Positions 38,181 through 47,783 of a DNA stretch of 62,722 nt are shown in pieces. The stretch spans positions 1-62,722 of the forward strand of contig NZ_LZKR01000100.1 in NCBI RefSeq assembly GCF_001672915.1, read 5' to 3'. The position numbers and the translations under genes are program-made. Numbering within the stretch: the first letter of the stretch is position 1; each line of letters begins with the position of its first letter. Below the pieces are notes generated by a model that was given only the letters and a program-made list of their open reading frames with translations, was not told the DNA's origin and made no database searches. Source of the stretch: Mycobacterium sp. 1245805.9. GTDB taxonomy: Bacteria; Actinomycetota; Actinomycetes; Mycobacteriales; Mycobacteriaceae.

Positions 38181-38712
38181 CCGACAGCGGCGCCGCGACC
38201 TGCTGCACGCGCTCTTCGACGAGTTCGCCGCGAACGGCATCGGCGACCGCTCGCTTCGCGACGTCGCCGCCGCGGTCGGCACCAGCCACCGGATGCTGTT
38301 GCACCACTTCGGTTCTCGCGAAGACCTGCTGATCGCGATCGTCGAGGAGGCCGAGCGCCGCCAGATGGCGCTGGTCCCCGACCTGCCGCAGGACCCGGCC
38401 GACGGCTTCGCCATGATGTGGGCCGACCTTCGCCGCCCCGAATTGCGCCAGCTGGAGCGCCTCTTCTTCGAGTGCTATTCGCGGGCGGCTCAGGGCGAAA
38501 AGCCCTTCACGCGAATGATTCCCGGCGCCGTCGACGGCTGGCTGCGCGAGGTCGAATCGGCCGCCGCCGGCGTCCCCTACGACGGCGCGATGGCGAGGCT
38601 CGGGCTGGCCGTCACCCGTGGCCTGCTCCTGGATCTCGTCGCCACGAACGACGAAACCGGCGTCGACGCCGCCGCGAAGGCTTTTATCGCGCTTTTGGCA
38701 GCACGGAGATGA
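38164..38712 (+). CDS. TetR family transcriptional regulator
   Basis: 182 residues from a GTG at 38164, inside the 3' end of the SRPBCC gene. The HTH is LRDVAAAVGTSHRMLLHHFGSREDLL. Being downstream of the palindrome at 37718 in the same operon, it probably represses its own operon. Its last 29 bp overlap the convergent TetR gene at 38684. Confidence 0.87.
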   Translation: MARTPDRQRRRDLLHALFDEFAANGIGDRSLRDVAAAVGTSHRMLLHHFGSREDLLIAIVEEAERRQMALVPDLPQDPADGFAMMWADLRRPELRQLERLFFECYSRAAQGEKPFTRMIPGAVDGWLREVESAAAGVPYDGAMARLGLAVTRGLLLDLVATNDETGVDAAAKAFIALLAARR

Positions 38713-39256
38713 GCGTGTCGACGAGCTCCTCGGCGTTGGTGTGCCACTTGTCCAGATCCATGTGGCCGCTCAGGTCCAGGCCCGTGATGCCATGGGCGCT
38801 GGTCAAAAGCAGCGCCCCGTAGCGTCTCGCCTGCCGCGGACCGGTGATGCGTCCCACGATGTCGAGAAACAGGTTCTGCGCGCGTTCGGCGACCCGCAGC
38901 GCCTCGGTCGGGTCGCCAGCGGGAGGGGTGAACATCAGGCGATACAGGTGGGGCCGGGTGCGGCCGATCTCGATCAGCGAAAGAAGTCCGAATCGCAGCG
39001 ACTGCTTGGGCGAGTCACCGCTGTTGGCGAGCGCCTCGAGGAAATCGCCCAACTCACTCAGCGCATTGGTGGCCAGGACCGCGAGCAGAGATTCCTTGTC
39101 GGCGAAGTGGCGATAGGCCGCCGAGCGCGAAACACCCGCGCGCGCACCGACCTCGCGCAGCGTCACGGCCTCGACCCCGCCGAGGTCGAGTAGGGCCCCC
39201 GCCGCCTCCAGCAGCGCACGGCGCGTGGCCGCCGCGCTTTCCGCTCGTGTCGTCAC
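38684..39256 (-). CDS. TetR family transcriptional regulator
   Basis: 190 residues from a GTG at 39256 (VTTRAESAAATRRALLEAAG); a TTG at 39295 would run into the operator. HTH: LREVGARAGVSRSAAYRHFADKESLL. Divergent from the SDR gene at 39359, with two palindromes between. Tail overlaps the convergent TetR by 29 bp. Confidence 0.87.
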   Translation of the reverse strand: MTTRAESAAATRRALLEAAGALLDLGGVEAVTLREVGARAGVSRSAAYRHFADKESLLAVLATNALSELGDFLEALANSGDSPKQSLRFGLLSLIEIGRTRPHLYRLMFTPPAGDPTEALRVAERAQNLFLDIVGRITGPRQARRYGALLLTSAHGITGLDLSGHMDLDKWHTNAEELVDTLISVLPKAR

Positions 39257-39281
39257 TGGCAGAGCATAAGCCCGCAGTTTG

Positions 39282-39328
39282 GTTGACAGTGTCAACTCAA
39301 CCGCCTAGTTTGGGTTGACAGCGTCAAC
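39282..39328 (+). promoter_or_regulatory. two TetR operators framing a consensus SDR promoter
   Basis: GTTGACA-G-TGTCAAC (39282-39296) and GTTGAC-AGC-GTCAAC (39314-39328) are near-identical palindromes with centres 32 bp apart. TTGACA at 39283-39288 with TAGTTT at 39306-39311 (17-bp spacer) forms a good SigA-type promoter for the SDR gene. Operator 1 covers the -35 and operator 2 the expected transcription start. Confidence 0.75.
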
Positions 39329-39358
39329 TCAAATGCCGGACATCGGATGGAGACCGCC

Positions 39359-40279
39359 ATGAATTCGTCAAATCGCGCCGACCGTCGTGAGCTGGCCGTC
39401 GTCACCGGTGCCTCGACGGGCATCGGGTCGGCCACGGCAAAAGAACTGGCCCGCAGGGGTTTTCACGTGCTCGCCGGCGTACGCCGCGCTGCCGATGCCG
39501 AGGCGTTGCGCGCCGAAGGGATCGAGCCGTGCATCCTCGACATCACCGTTGAATCGGACGTCGTCGCGATCGCCGACCGCGTCGCGGACGATCCGCTGCA
39601 GCGTCCGCTTCGTGCGCTCGTCAACAACGCCGGCATCGCGATCAATGCGCCCGTCGAGACGCTGGCGCTGGCCGAGTGGCGCCAGCAGTTCGAGGTCAAC
39701 TTGTTCGGTCATATCGCGATGACCCAGGCGCTGTTTCCCGCGCTGCTGAGCAGCTCCGGCACCGTCGTGAACATCAGTTCCGTTGGCGGAAAGGTGGTTC
39801 TGCCGACATACGGCGCGTATGCCGGTTCGAAGTTTGCGCTCGAGGCGGTCAGTGACGCGCTGCGCCGCGAGGTCGCCGGCACCGGAATCAAGGTCGTCGT
39901 CGTCGAACCGGGGGCGGTCAAGACCGAGATGGCCGAGCGCGGGATCACCACCGCGCAGGGGCTGATGGCGACCATGACCGAGGCCCAACTCGCCCGCTAC
40001 GGCGAACTCGCCGCGGCAGTCACCGCACAAGCCCGATCGTTCGGCGAGGACGGCGTGTCCGCCGAACACGCCGCGAGGGTTATCGCCAACGCCGCCACCG
40101 CATCTCGCCCCCGGACTCGCTACACCATCGGGCGCGACGCCGCGATGCTGCTGCTGATCAGCCGCGTGGTATCCGACCGCGTCCTGGATCGCATTGTGCG
40201 GCTGAACCTTCGGTCCTTTGCAAAGGGCTCGGAGTCAAGCGAACCGCGCGGCGCGCTGGCGGGTACCGCCGATGTCTGA
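39359..40279 (+). CDS. short-chain dehydrogenase/reductase
   Basis: 306 residues from an ATG at 39359 (GGAG upstream; an in-frame start at 39347 is possible). Classical SDR: TGASTGIGSATAKELA cofactor loop, NNAGIAI, catalytic Ser in NISSVGG and the YAGSK motif (YAGSKFALEAVSDALR). NAD(P)-dependent alcohol/ketone interconversion; substrate unknown. Controlled by the divergent TetR at 38684. Confidence 0.92.
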   Translation: MNSSNRADRRELAVVTGASTGIGSATAKELARRGFHVLAGVRRAADAEALRAEGIEPCILDITVESDVVAIADRVADDPLQRPLRALVNNAGIAINAPVETLALAEWRQQFEVNLFGHIAMTQALFPALLSSSGTVVNISSVGGKVVLPTYGAYAGSKFALEAVSDALRREVAGTGIKVVVVEPGAVKTEMAERGITTAQGLMATMTEAQLARYGELAAAVTAQARSFGEDGVSAEHAARVIANAATASRPRTRYTIGRDAAMLLLISRVVSDRVLDRIVRLNLRSFAKGSESSEPRGALAGTADV

Positions 40280-40281
40280 GC

Positions 40282-40740
40282 TCAGCCGGTGGTGTGGACG
40301 ATCAGCACGTCGGTCTTGGCCCTGCGGGAGACTTCCGAGGGCACCGATCCCAGCAGCCGCCCGGCGACGCTGCTGAGCCCGACGTTGCCGACGACCAGCA
40401 GGTCGGCATCGACCTCCTCGGCGAGCTGCACCAGCGCGTTGATGGGGGCGCCGACTATCGACTTCTCCTCCACGTTGTTGGCCCCGGCTTGATGCGCGCG
40501 TTCCCTGGCGGTCTGCAGGATCGCGTAGAACGGGGCCTCACCCACCGTCCGATAGTCCTGACCGTGGTCACTGCCCGGCGGGATGGCGTAGCGGCCCTTT
40601 TCCTCGGGGACGGGGAGATGCGCGGTTGCGACGATCAATGTCGCGCCGTGATCCGCAGCGATCGCGGCTGCGCGGTCCACCGCACGCAGCGACGAATCCG
40701 AGCCATCGGTGCCGACCACCACGGTCTGATAGGCGCTCAT
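40282..40740 (-). CDS. universal stress protein (UspA domain)
   Basis: 152 residues from an ATG at 40740 with GGGAGGG upstream. Single Usp domain: TVVVGTDGSDSSLRAVDRAA, and the ATP-binding motif VVGNVGLSSVAGRLLGSVP (GX2GX9GS). Dormancy- and stress-linked in mycobacteria. It lies 60 bp downstream of the monooxygenase on the same strand. Confidence 0.92.
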   Translation of the reverse strand: MSAYQTVVVGTDGSDSSLRAVDRAAAIAADHGATLIVATAHLPVPEEKGRYAIPPGSDHGQDYRTVGEAPFYAILQTARERAHQAGANNVEEKSIVGAPINALVQLAEEVDADLLVVGNVGLSSVAGRLLGSVPSEVSRRAKTDVLIVHTTG

Positions 40741-40799
40741 TTCCCTCCCAGGGTAAAGCCCGACGGCCGCTGAACTCCAGATGAAGATTTGGCTGACGC

Positions 40800-42341
40800 C
40801 TACGCGGCGGGGCTCCGGTCCTTGCGGGTGCGGCGGACCCCGAAGAACTGGTACTCCTCCGGCTTCACCGCTCGGGTCGCTCGCCAGTACTCCCAGGTGT
40901 AGCCGCCCCACAGCACGGTGTTCTTGCCGTGCTCGTCGAGGTACCAGCTGCTGCAGCCGCCGCTGTTCCACACCGACTGCGAAAGTCGTTGCTGCAGTTC
41001 GTCGTTGAACCGGTCCTGCGCGGCGCGGGTCGGGGCCAGCGCCTCGGCGCCCAGCTTGTCGCATTTCGCGATCGCGTCGGCGACGTAGTGGATCTGGGAC
41101 TCGATCATGAACACCACGGAGTTGTGGCCGAGACCCGTGTTGGGCCCCAGCAGGAAGAACAGGTTCGGCACGTCGGCGACGGTGATGCCCCGGTGCGCGC
41201 CGATGCCCTCCCGGTTCCAGCGGTCGACCAGGTCCTCGCCGTTTCGCCCCTTGATCTGGACGTAGGTGTAGGAGTCGGTGACGTGAAAGCCGGTGCCGTA
41301 GACGATCACGTCCACCTTGCGCTCTTTGCCGTCCGCGGTGACGATCCCGTCGCGCGTGACCCGGGTGATGCCGTCGGTGACCAGTTCGGTCTTGGGGTCG
41401 GCGACGGCGCCGTAGTACGTGGAGGAGTTCAGGATTCGCTTGCAACCGATGCGGTAGTTCGGGGTCAGCTTGCGGCGCAGCTCGCGGTCCTTGACCGAGC
41501 GCCAGATGTTGTATTTCGCGTAGGCCTCGATGAACTTCAGCGCGTTCGGCCGCTTGGTCATGCCGAAGGCCAGCGCCTCCTGGCCCCAGTAGATCGCCAG
41601 GCGCACCGCCGCGCGCAGGCCGGGAACGTTTTCCATGGCCCGGCGCAGCGCCACCGGCAGCTCGGGGTTGGACCGCGGCACCACCCACGGCGGGGTGCGT
41701 TGGTAGAGCTGAAGTTCGGCGACCTGCCCCACGATCTCGGGCACGATCTGGATCGCGCTGGCGCCGGTGCCGATCACGGCCACCCGCTTGCCGGTCAGGT
41801 CGACGCTGTGGTCCCACTGCGCGGAATGGAAAGCGGGACCGGCGAATTCGTCACGGCCCTCGATGTCGGGGAACGACGGAATGTGCAACGCGCCCGCCCC
41901 GGAGATCAGGAACTGCGCGACGTACTCGCGCCCGTCGGTGGTGAAGACATGCCAGCGGTTCTCGTCGTCGTCCCAGTGGCCCCGGTCGACCAGCGAGTTG
42001 AACACGATGTAGCGGCGCAGCCCGTATTTCTCGGTGACGGCCTTGAGGTAGTCCCAGATCTCGGGCTGATACGAGAACGGGTTCTTCCAGTCCGGCTTGG
42101 GCTCGAAGGAGAAGGAGTACAGGTGCGAGGGGATGTCACAGGCGCAGCCGGGATAGCTGTTGTCGCGCCACGTGCCGCCGACGTCGTTGGCCTTCTCCAG
42201 GATGACGAAGTCCACGCCCTGCTGTTGCAGCTTGATGCCCATGCCCAGACCGGAGAAGCCGGTCCCGATGATGAGGGCGCGGGTGTGCACCGGCTCCTGT
42301 GCCTGCTGTGTCGGCTCGGCTTGTGTCATGGCATCGGTCAC
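40800..42341 (-). CDS. flavin-containing (Baeyer-Villiger type) monooxygenase, Rv3049c type
   Basis: 513 residues from a GTG at 42341 (AGGA about 10 bases before); ATG at 42329 and a longer frame to 42431 are alternatives. Two Rossmann motifs (LIIGTGFSGLGMGIKLQ and VAVIGTGASAIQIVPEI) flank the BVMO signature FAGPAFHSAQWDH. It oxidises ketones or heteroatoms with NADPH and O2. Preceded by a TetR gene on the same strand. Confidence 0.92.
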   Translation of the reverse strand: MTDAMTQAEPTQQAQEPVHTRALIIGTGFSGLGMGIKLQQQGVDFVILEKANDVGGTWRDNSYPGCACDIPSHLYSFSFEPKPDWKNPFSYQPEIWDYLKAVTEKYGLRRYIVFNSLVDRGHWDDDENRWHVFTTDGREYVAQFLISGAGALHIPSFPDIEGRDEFAGPAFHSAQWDHSVDLTGKRVAVIGTGASAIQIVPEIVGQVAELQLYQRTPPWVVPRSNPELPVALRRAMENVPGLRAAVRLAIYWGQEALAFGMTKRPNALKFIEAYAKYNIWRSVKDRELRRKLTPNYRIGCKRILNSSTYYGAVADPKTELVTDGITRVTRDGIVTADGKERKVDVIVYGTGFHVTDSYTYVQIKGRNGEDLVDRWNREGIGAHRGITVADVPNLFFLLGPNTGLGHNSVVFMIESQIHYVADAIAKCDKLGAEALAPTRAAQDRFNDELQQRLSQSVWNSGGCSSWYLDEHGKNTVLWGGYTWEYWRATRAVKPEEYQFFGVRRTRKDRSPAA

Positions 42342-42379
42342 GGCGGATGGTCTTCCTGTTGGCTCACGCAAATACCCAG

Positions 42380-42390
42380 TACCCAGGGTA
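42380..42390. promoter_or_regulatory. candidate operator upstream of the monooxygenase
   Basis: TACCC-A-GGGTA is a perfect 11-bp palindrome within ATACCCAGTACCCAGGGTAT, 40 bp upstream of the GTG at 42341. The TetR gene 42444-43187 ends 54 bp away. ATACCCG and CGGGTAT half-sites also lie upstream of that TetR gene (near 43190 and 43218), suggesting one regulator for both. Confidence 0.5.
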
Positions 42391-42443
42391 TCGAATAGGG
42401 CGAGTGTTATCGACGGCCGCGGCGATGTCAACGCCGCGGGAGC

Positions 42444-43187
42444 TCAGCTGGCGGCGGGGTTGCTGGGCACCACGCTGTGAATCGGCTGGTCGGGGTCCAT
42501 CGCGATGCCCAGCGCGTCGGCGGTGCCCACGATGACGCCCATCATGATGGTGGTCAGGTGGGCGACGAATTGGTCGCGCGGCATGCGTCGCGGGCTGTCG
42601 GCCTCGGGACCCAGCCACCACTCGGTGGCCGACGCGGCCGATCCGAAGGCGGCGTGACCGGCCAGTTCGATCGCCGCGTGGTCCAGCTCCATCTCCCGCA
42701 GCTCGTTGTCGAACATGTCGGCCACGGCCAGGGTGATGCCGCGGCCCTCCTCCAGGATCTTGGGGCTCGCGGCGGAACGGCCCTGGATGAACACCCGCAG
42801 CACGTTGGGGTGCTGGTCGACGAGGTTGACGTACTCCTCGACGGCGCGGTGGATCACCTCGCGCGCCGAGTCGGTCTTCAGGTCGATCGACGGGAAGATC
42901 GCCGCCCACAACATGTCGCGCAGCCGCTCGCCGATCGCCTGAAACAGGTCGGATTTGTCGTGGAAGTGCCGGTAGATCTTGGGCTTGGCGGTGCCGGCCT
43001 CCTCGGCGATCTCCCGCACGCTGAGCTCGGGGCCCAGGCGGTCGATGGCGCGGAAGGCCGCGTCCACGATTTCGCCGCGCACCTTCTTGCGGTGTTCGCG
43101 CCACCGTTCGCTGCGCGCGTCGACCTTGACCCCGGGCTTGACGCTCGGATGCGGCGGTCGGGGAATTCTCACCACATCAAGCACCAT
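42444..43187 (-). CDS. TetR family transcriptional regulator (Rv3050c type)
   Basis: 247 residues. HTH: VREIAEEAGTAKPKIYRHFHDKSDLFQAIGERL. It precedes the monooxygenase on the same strand, with palindromic sequence in the monooxygenase promoter. GC-rich N-terminal extension (RIPRPPHPSVKPGVKVDARSE) may make the true start downstream. Confidence 0.87.
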   Translation of the reverse strand: MVLDVVRIPRPPHPSVKPGVKVDARSERWREHRKKVRGEIVDAAFRAIDRLGPELSVREIAEEAGTAKPKIYRHFHDKSDLFQAIGERLRDMLWAAIFPSIDLKTDSAREVIHRAVEEYVNLVDQHPNVLRVFIQGRSAASPKILEEGRGITLAVADMFDNELREMELDHAAIELAGHAAFGSAASATEWWLGPEADSPRRMPRDQFVAHLTTIMMGVIVGTADALGIAMDPDQPIHSVVPSNPAAS

Positions 43188-43239
43188 ACCCGTTGGCGCC
43201 GCTGACCTGGGCAGACCGGGTATCCGGCGCGGCGAGGCG

Positions 43240-44235
43240 TCAGTTTGGCGCGCGCAGCACCTCGCGGGGTGAGCGGCCGAACTCCCGCCGGTAGTCGGCC
43301 GCGAACCGGCCGAGATTGCCGAAGCCCCAGCGGTAGGCGACGGCCGCCACGGTGGTCCCGTCCTCGTGCGATGACCGCCGCAGGTCGGCGTGCGCCCGGG
43401 CGAGACGGATTGCCTTGAGGTAGGCCATGGGCGTCGTGTCCAGGTGCTTACGGAAGGCTTCCTGGAGGGCGCGGCTGCTCAGCCGGGCCGCGGCGGCGAC
43501 GTCACCGATACGGATGTCCTCGGCCGCCGCGTCCTCGAGGTAGGCGATCGCGCGCCGAATGGCCGGCGGCCCGACGCCACCGGTGGGGCCCGTGCCGGCC
43601 GTGTGAAGGACCCCGGGATAGGCCTCGACCAAGCTCGCTATCAACATCCGCCGCATCTGTGCGGACAGCAGAGCCCCGGACGCCAAGAGCCCGTTCCGTC
43701 CGGCGTTCAGGAGCAGGAATTGCATCACCCTCGCGACGGCCATCGACCCCGGCCTGGACGGGTGCCACCGCAACGGGAATCGGACGGCGGCCGGCTCGGC
43801 CGCGCCGGAGAACTCGGCAACGGTCGCCTCGAATTCGGTACGGGGAATTCGCACATGGAAAAGGTTGCAGTTTTCTTCCCAGCGCAGCCGATACGCCGTG
43901 TGCGCATCCAGCACGACGTGTTCGCCGGGCACCAGCAGTCGTTCCCCACTTTCGGCGCGGGCCGCGAACCGCCCGCCGATCTGCTGGGATACGAGGACGA
44001 AGTCGTCGAACGTCGACGACTCCAGAACCGTGGTTCCCGCTCCATACGACAGGGAGTAAACGCCTAAGTCGCGGGTGCCTCCCTCCGCGTGCCGCGCGCG
44101 GAACGCCCGCAGACTGCCGCGGACGGTGAGGCGGTGGGGACAGTAGACGGACCCGATCTGAGTTCGCGCCTGTTCCGGATCGGCGGTATCGACCCGGATG
44201 CGCAGACCGCCGATCATGGCGGTATTCGCTTGCAC
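43240..44235 (-). CDS. AraC family transcriptional regulator
   Basis: 331 residues from a GTG at 44235 (GGGGGG 11 bases before). The C-terminal AraC domain has both helix-turn-helices: IGDVAAAARLSSRALQEAFRKH and VAAVAYRWGFGNLGRFAADYRREFG. The N-terminal half (FHVRIPRTEFEATVAEF, VLDAHTAYRLRWEEN) is the AraC-binding-like cupin part. It lies downstream of mmpS-mmpL on the same strand and could regulate them. Confidence 0.88.
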   Translation of the reverse strand: MQANTAMIGGLRIRVDTADPEQARTQIGSVYCPHRLTVRGSLRAFRARHAEGGTRDLGVYSLSYGAGTTVLESSTFDDFVLVSQQIGGRFAARAESGERLLVPGEHVVLDAHTAYRLRWEENCNLFHVRIPRTEFEATVAEFSGAAEPAAVRFPLRWHPSRPGSMAVARVMQFLLLNAGRNGLLASGALLSAQMRRMLIASLVEAYPGVLHTAGTGPTGGVGPPAIRRAIAYLEDAAAEDIRIGDVAAAARLSSRALQEAFRKHLDTTPMAYLKAIRLARAHADLRRSSHEDGTTVAAVAYRWGFGNLGRFAADYRREFGRSPREVLRAPN

Positions 44236-44368
44236 AGCAGTCGCACCCCCCAATGGCGACGCGCCTCACCCACGCCGTCCGGACAACGTCAATCAAGCCT
44301 GCACGGGTGCGCCGCGGTTCACCCATGCCGATTGGGCCGTCTTGTCCACGGAATGCGACACAGGCGTG

Positions 44369-47233
44369 TCAACGGATTTCCGCGTATTCGACCGCCGCCA
44401 CGCGTCGTCCGATGGTCGTGCGCGCCGGTCTGGATCGGATCAGCCGGGGCCACCAGAAGAACGGTCCGAGCAGCCGGGCGATGGCGGGTGTGATGAACGA
44501 ACGCACGACCAGTGTGTCGAGCAGAAGGCCAATGCCGATTGTGGATCCCATTTCGCCGACCGAGACCAATTTGCCGGAAACCATTGCCATCATGGTGACC
44601 GCGAAGACCAGGCCGGCGGTGGTGACCACCTTGCCGGAATTGGCCACCGCCCTGATCAGACCGGTGTTAAGACCCGCCTTGCTTTCTTCGAGGTAGCGGG
44701 CGATGAGCAGCAGGTTGTAGTCCGAGCCGACCGCCACCAGGATGATGAACGTGAGCGGCAGGCCCAGCCAGCTCATCGGGATGCCGAGCATGTGTTGCCA
44801 GATCAGCACCGATAGGCCGAACGCCCCCGAATAAGAGAACGCGACGGTGCCGATGATGACCAACGCCGCGATCATGCTCCCGGTGATGAGCAACATCACC
44901 AGGAAGATCAACGCGAACGCCGCCGTGGCCGCGATGATCAGGTCGGTTTTGGCCGCATCCTGGATGTCCCAGTACGTCGTCGCTGCGCCGCCGAGATAGA
45001 CTCGCGCCCCACCGAGCGTGGTGCCCTTCAGCGCCTCCTCGGCGGCGGGCAAATAGGTCTGATCGTGACGGATACCGTCGGCGGTGAGCGCTTCGCCGTC
45101 GTGGTAGATCATGTACCGGGCGGCCTTGCCATCCGGGGACATGAAAAATCTCAGGTCGATGTGAAAAGACGGGTTTGAGAACGCATCCGGTGGGAGGTAG
45201 AAGAACTCGTCGTTCTTCGAGCTGTCGAACGCGTAGCCCAGATCCATCATCTGCCGGCCCAGCTCGTCCAATTGGGCCAGCTGGGGCTGGATGGTGCTGT
45301 GTTCGGCCAGGATGACGCGGTGGAGCTGGTCAAGCTGGTCCACGTTGCGGCCGAGGAGTTCGACCAGTTGTGGCATCACCGAGTCCTGGACCAGCGCGGC
45401 CTTCAGATTCTTGTCCATCTGCTCGTCGAGCTGGTCGATCTTGTCGGTCGCATCGAACAGCGACCGCAGGGACCAGCACAGCGGGATGTCGAAACAGTGC
45501 TTCTCCCAGTAAAAGTAGCTTCGGACGGGTCGCCAGACATCGTCGAAGTCCGCGATGTTGTCGCGCAGCGCATCCGTGACGTCTTTCATGCCCCGGGCGG
45601 CGTCGGCGGCGATATGGGCCGCGCCGGCCTCTTGCGACGTCAGTTCCTGCTGATGACGCATCAGGTCGGTCATGCGGCTCGTGATGTCGGCCATGTCGGT
45701 GAGCCGGGTGTTGAGGTCGGTGAGGAACGGCAGGAGTTCTTTGATCTTCGTTCCCATCGAGCCCATGGTGTAGGTGAACGACGAATGCTCGAGCGGGGTC
45801 CCCAGTGGCCGGGTGACGCTCTGGACCAACCCGACACCAGGGGTGTGAAACACCGTGCGTGCCACTCGGTCCAGTGCGATCATGTCCGTGCTGTTGCGCA
45901 TGTCGTGATCGGATTCGACCATCAGCATGTCGCCGTTCAGCCTGCTGACCGGGAAGTGCCTGTCGCTTGCGGCATAGCCCAGCTTCGACGGGCTGTCGTC
46001 GGAGATGTAGATCCGGTCGTCGTAATTCGGGCGGTAGGTGGGAAGCGTGAGCGATCCTACGAGCACCACGACGCAACTTGCCAGCAGCATCCGGCCGGGC
46101 CAGCGCACCGTTAGTGTGCCGACCTTGCGCCAAATCCCCACTCCGCCCTGATGTTTCGGCTCGAAGGCCCCGAAGCGGCTGCCCAACGCCAGCACCGCCG
46201 GGCCGAAGGTGAGGGCGGCCGCAACCGCCGTGAGCATCGCCAGAGCGCAGGGAATCCCACAGGTATTGAAGTAGTTGAGCCGGGTGAACTTGAGGCAGAA
46301 CGTCGCGCCGGCGACCGCGAGACCGGATCCGAGGACGACGTGGGACACGCCGGTCACGGCGGAATAGTAGGCGGTCTCGCGGTCTTCACCCGCGTGCCGC
46401 GCTTCGTGGTAGCGGCCGACCAGGAAGATCGCGTAATCGGTTCCCGCGCCGAGGATCAGGGACACCAGGAGGTTCGACGCGAACTCGGATATCCCGATGA
46501 ACTTGTGGAACACGAGAAGGGCGACGATGCCTCGCCCGCAGTTCAACTCGAGCATCACCATGAACAGGACGAGCAGGGCGGTCTTGATCGAGCGGTAAAC
46601 GAGCAGCAGCATCAGGGTGATCAGGACGATGGTGACAAACATGATCGTGATGAGGCTCTCGTTGCCGGCTTCGAGCATGTCCGCCGACAGAGGTGCCGAA
46701 CCCGAGACGTAGACCTTCAGCCCGGGCGGGCTTTTGGTCTGCGAGACCAGGTCTCGCACCGCCTTGATCGATTCGTCCGATAGCGCCGAGCCGAGATTTC
46801 CGGCGACCCGCACCAGCGTGTAGGACGCCTTTCCGTCATTGCTTTGCACCCCCGCGGCGGTCGCTCCTTGGCCCCACAGGTTCATGACGTATTGAACGTG
46901 CTTGTCGTGCTGCAGTTTTGCGACCAGATCGTTGTAGAACACGTGGTCGGCTTCGTCCAGTTTGTGTTCGCCCTCGAGGACGACCATCACCAGGCTGTTG
47001 CTGTCGGACTCCCTGAACACTTCGCCGATGTGGATGAGCGCCTGCGCCGATGGCGCGTCGACCGGGACCAGAGGACCCCGGCCCGCCTCGGTGACGGGCT
47101 CTAGCTGCGGAACGACCACGTTGAGGATGACCATCAGCGCGATCCACGCGAGGACCACGGGCACGGCGAACTTGCGGATGGTCCGCGCGACGAACGGTTT
47201 GCGCACGTTGGTGACGGCGCCGTCGTGGTTCAT
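44369..47233 (-). CDS. MmpL family RND transporter
   Basis: 954 residues, about twelve membrane helices and two large extracytoplasmic domains. The proton-relay Asp-Tyr pairs are in GAGTDYAIFLVGRYHEAR and AVGSDYNLLLIARYLEES. The domain between helices 7 and 8 has coiled-coil character (SLRSLFDATDKIDQLDEQMDKNLK). ATG at 47233 overlaps the MmpS stop (ATGA). MmpL proteins export lipids, siderophores or drugs; the MmpS partner fits the MmpS4/5-MmpL4/5 type. Substrate unknown. Confidence 0.93.
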   Translation of the reverse strand: MNHDGAVTNVRKPFVARTIRKFAVPVVLAWIALMVILNVVVPQLEPVTEAGRGPLVPVDAPSAQALIHIGEVFRESDSNSLVMVVLEGEHKLDEADHVFYNDLVAKLQHDKHVQYVMNLWGQGATAAGVQSNDGKASYTLVRVAGNLGSALSDESIKAVRDLVSQTKSPPGLKVYVSGSAPLSADMLEAGNESLITIMFVTIVLITLMLLLVYRSIKTALLVLFMVMLELNCGRGIVALLVFHKFIGISEFASNLLVSLILGAGTDYAIFLVGRYHEARHAGEDRETAYYSAVTGVSHVVLGSGLAVAGATFCLKFTRLNYFNTCGIPCALAMLTAVAAALTFGPAVLALGSRFGAFEPKHQGGVGIWRKVGTLTVRWPGRMLLASCVVVLVGSLTLPTYRPNYDDRIYISDDSPSKLGYAASDRHFPVSRLNGDMLMVESDHDMRNSTDMIALDRVARTVFHTPGVGLVQSVTRPLGTPLEHSSFTYTMGSMGTKIKELLPFLTDLNTRLTDMADITSRMTDLMRHQQELTSQEAGAAHIAADAARGMKDVTDALRDNIADFDDVWRPVRSYFYWEKHCFDIPLCWSLRSLFDATDKIDQLDEQMDKNLKAALVQDSVMPQLVELLGRNVDQLDQLHRVILAEHSTIQPQLAQLDELGRQMMDLGYAFDSSKNDEFFYLPPDAFSNPSFHIDLRFFMSPDGKAARYMIYHDGEALTADGIRHDQTYLPAAEEALKGTTLGGARVYLGGAATTYWDIQDAAKTDLIIAATAAFALIFLVMLLITGSMIAALVIIGTVAFSYSGAFGLSVLIWQHMLGIPMSWLGLPLTFIILVAVGSDYNLLLIARYLEESKAGLNTGLIRAVANSGKVVTTAGLVFAVTMMAMVSGKLVSVGEMGSTIGIGLLLDTLVVRSFITPAIARLLGPFFWWPRLIRSRPARTTIGRRVAAVEYAEIR

Positions 47234-47673
47234 GCGGACAGCACCTGGCACCAGACGCCGGCATGCTCACCCGTAGCGATGTGCTCGGAGCGCACCTGCC
47301 CGTCAACGGTGATGCGGCAGCCGACGTTTCCCCCCGCCACCTGCGCGGTGATATCGGCGGTGGCCGTGGTCAATACGGTCACCTCCGTGTGCGTCCAGGG
47401 CAACGCCGCGAGGTCGACCGCGACCGCGTGCGAGTTCACGTCCCAATAGCTGACCCTCCCCCACCCGGCCAATTCACCGAAGATGTCGTATTCGATGCGT
47501 TTGGGATTGAACTGAGCGATCGAGAACTTGTTGCCCGGGCTTCGGGTTCGGTCCTTGGAGCCGAAGGTCCCGTGAGCAGTGTCGATGACGAATCCCGCCA
47601 AGACGACAACGACGGCCGCCAGGGTGGGCACCCAGAGCCTGCTGACGAGTCGCCGGCGTACCGAAACGCCCAT
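47230..47673 (-). CDS. MmpS family membrane-fusion-like protein
   Basis: 147 residues from an ATG at 47673 (GGGAGGG upstream); a GTG at 47718 is possible. One N-terminal transmembrane helix (LWVPTLAAVVVVLAGFVIDTAHG) then the MmpS domain (KRIEYDIFGELAGWGRVSYWDVNS, CRITVDGQVRSEH). It should pair with the coupled MmpL. Confidence 0.9.
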   Translation of the reverse strand: MGVSVRRRLVSRLWVPTLAAVVVVLAGFVIDTAHGTFGSKDRTRSPGNKFSIAQFNPKRIEYDIFGELAGWGRVSYWDVNSHAVAVDLAALPWTHTEVTVLTTATADITAQVAGGNVGCRITVDGQVRSEHIATGEHAGVWCQVLSA

Positions 47674-47783
47674 GAGAATGGCCCTCCCCCGGGCGGTCAC
47701 AACCGAAATTCGATTCACGCGGGCCCGGAACCGCGCGAGTGACTGGTATAGGGGTGCTGGCGAGCGAGGCTGCGACGAGCCCG

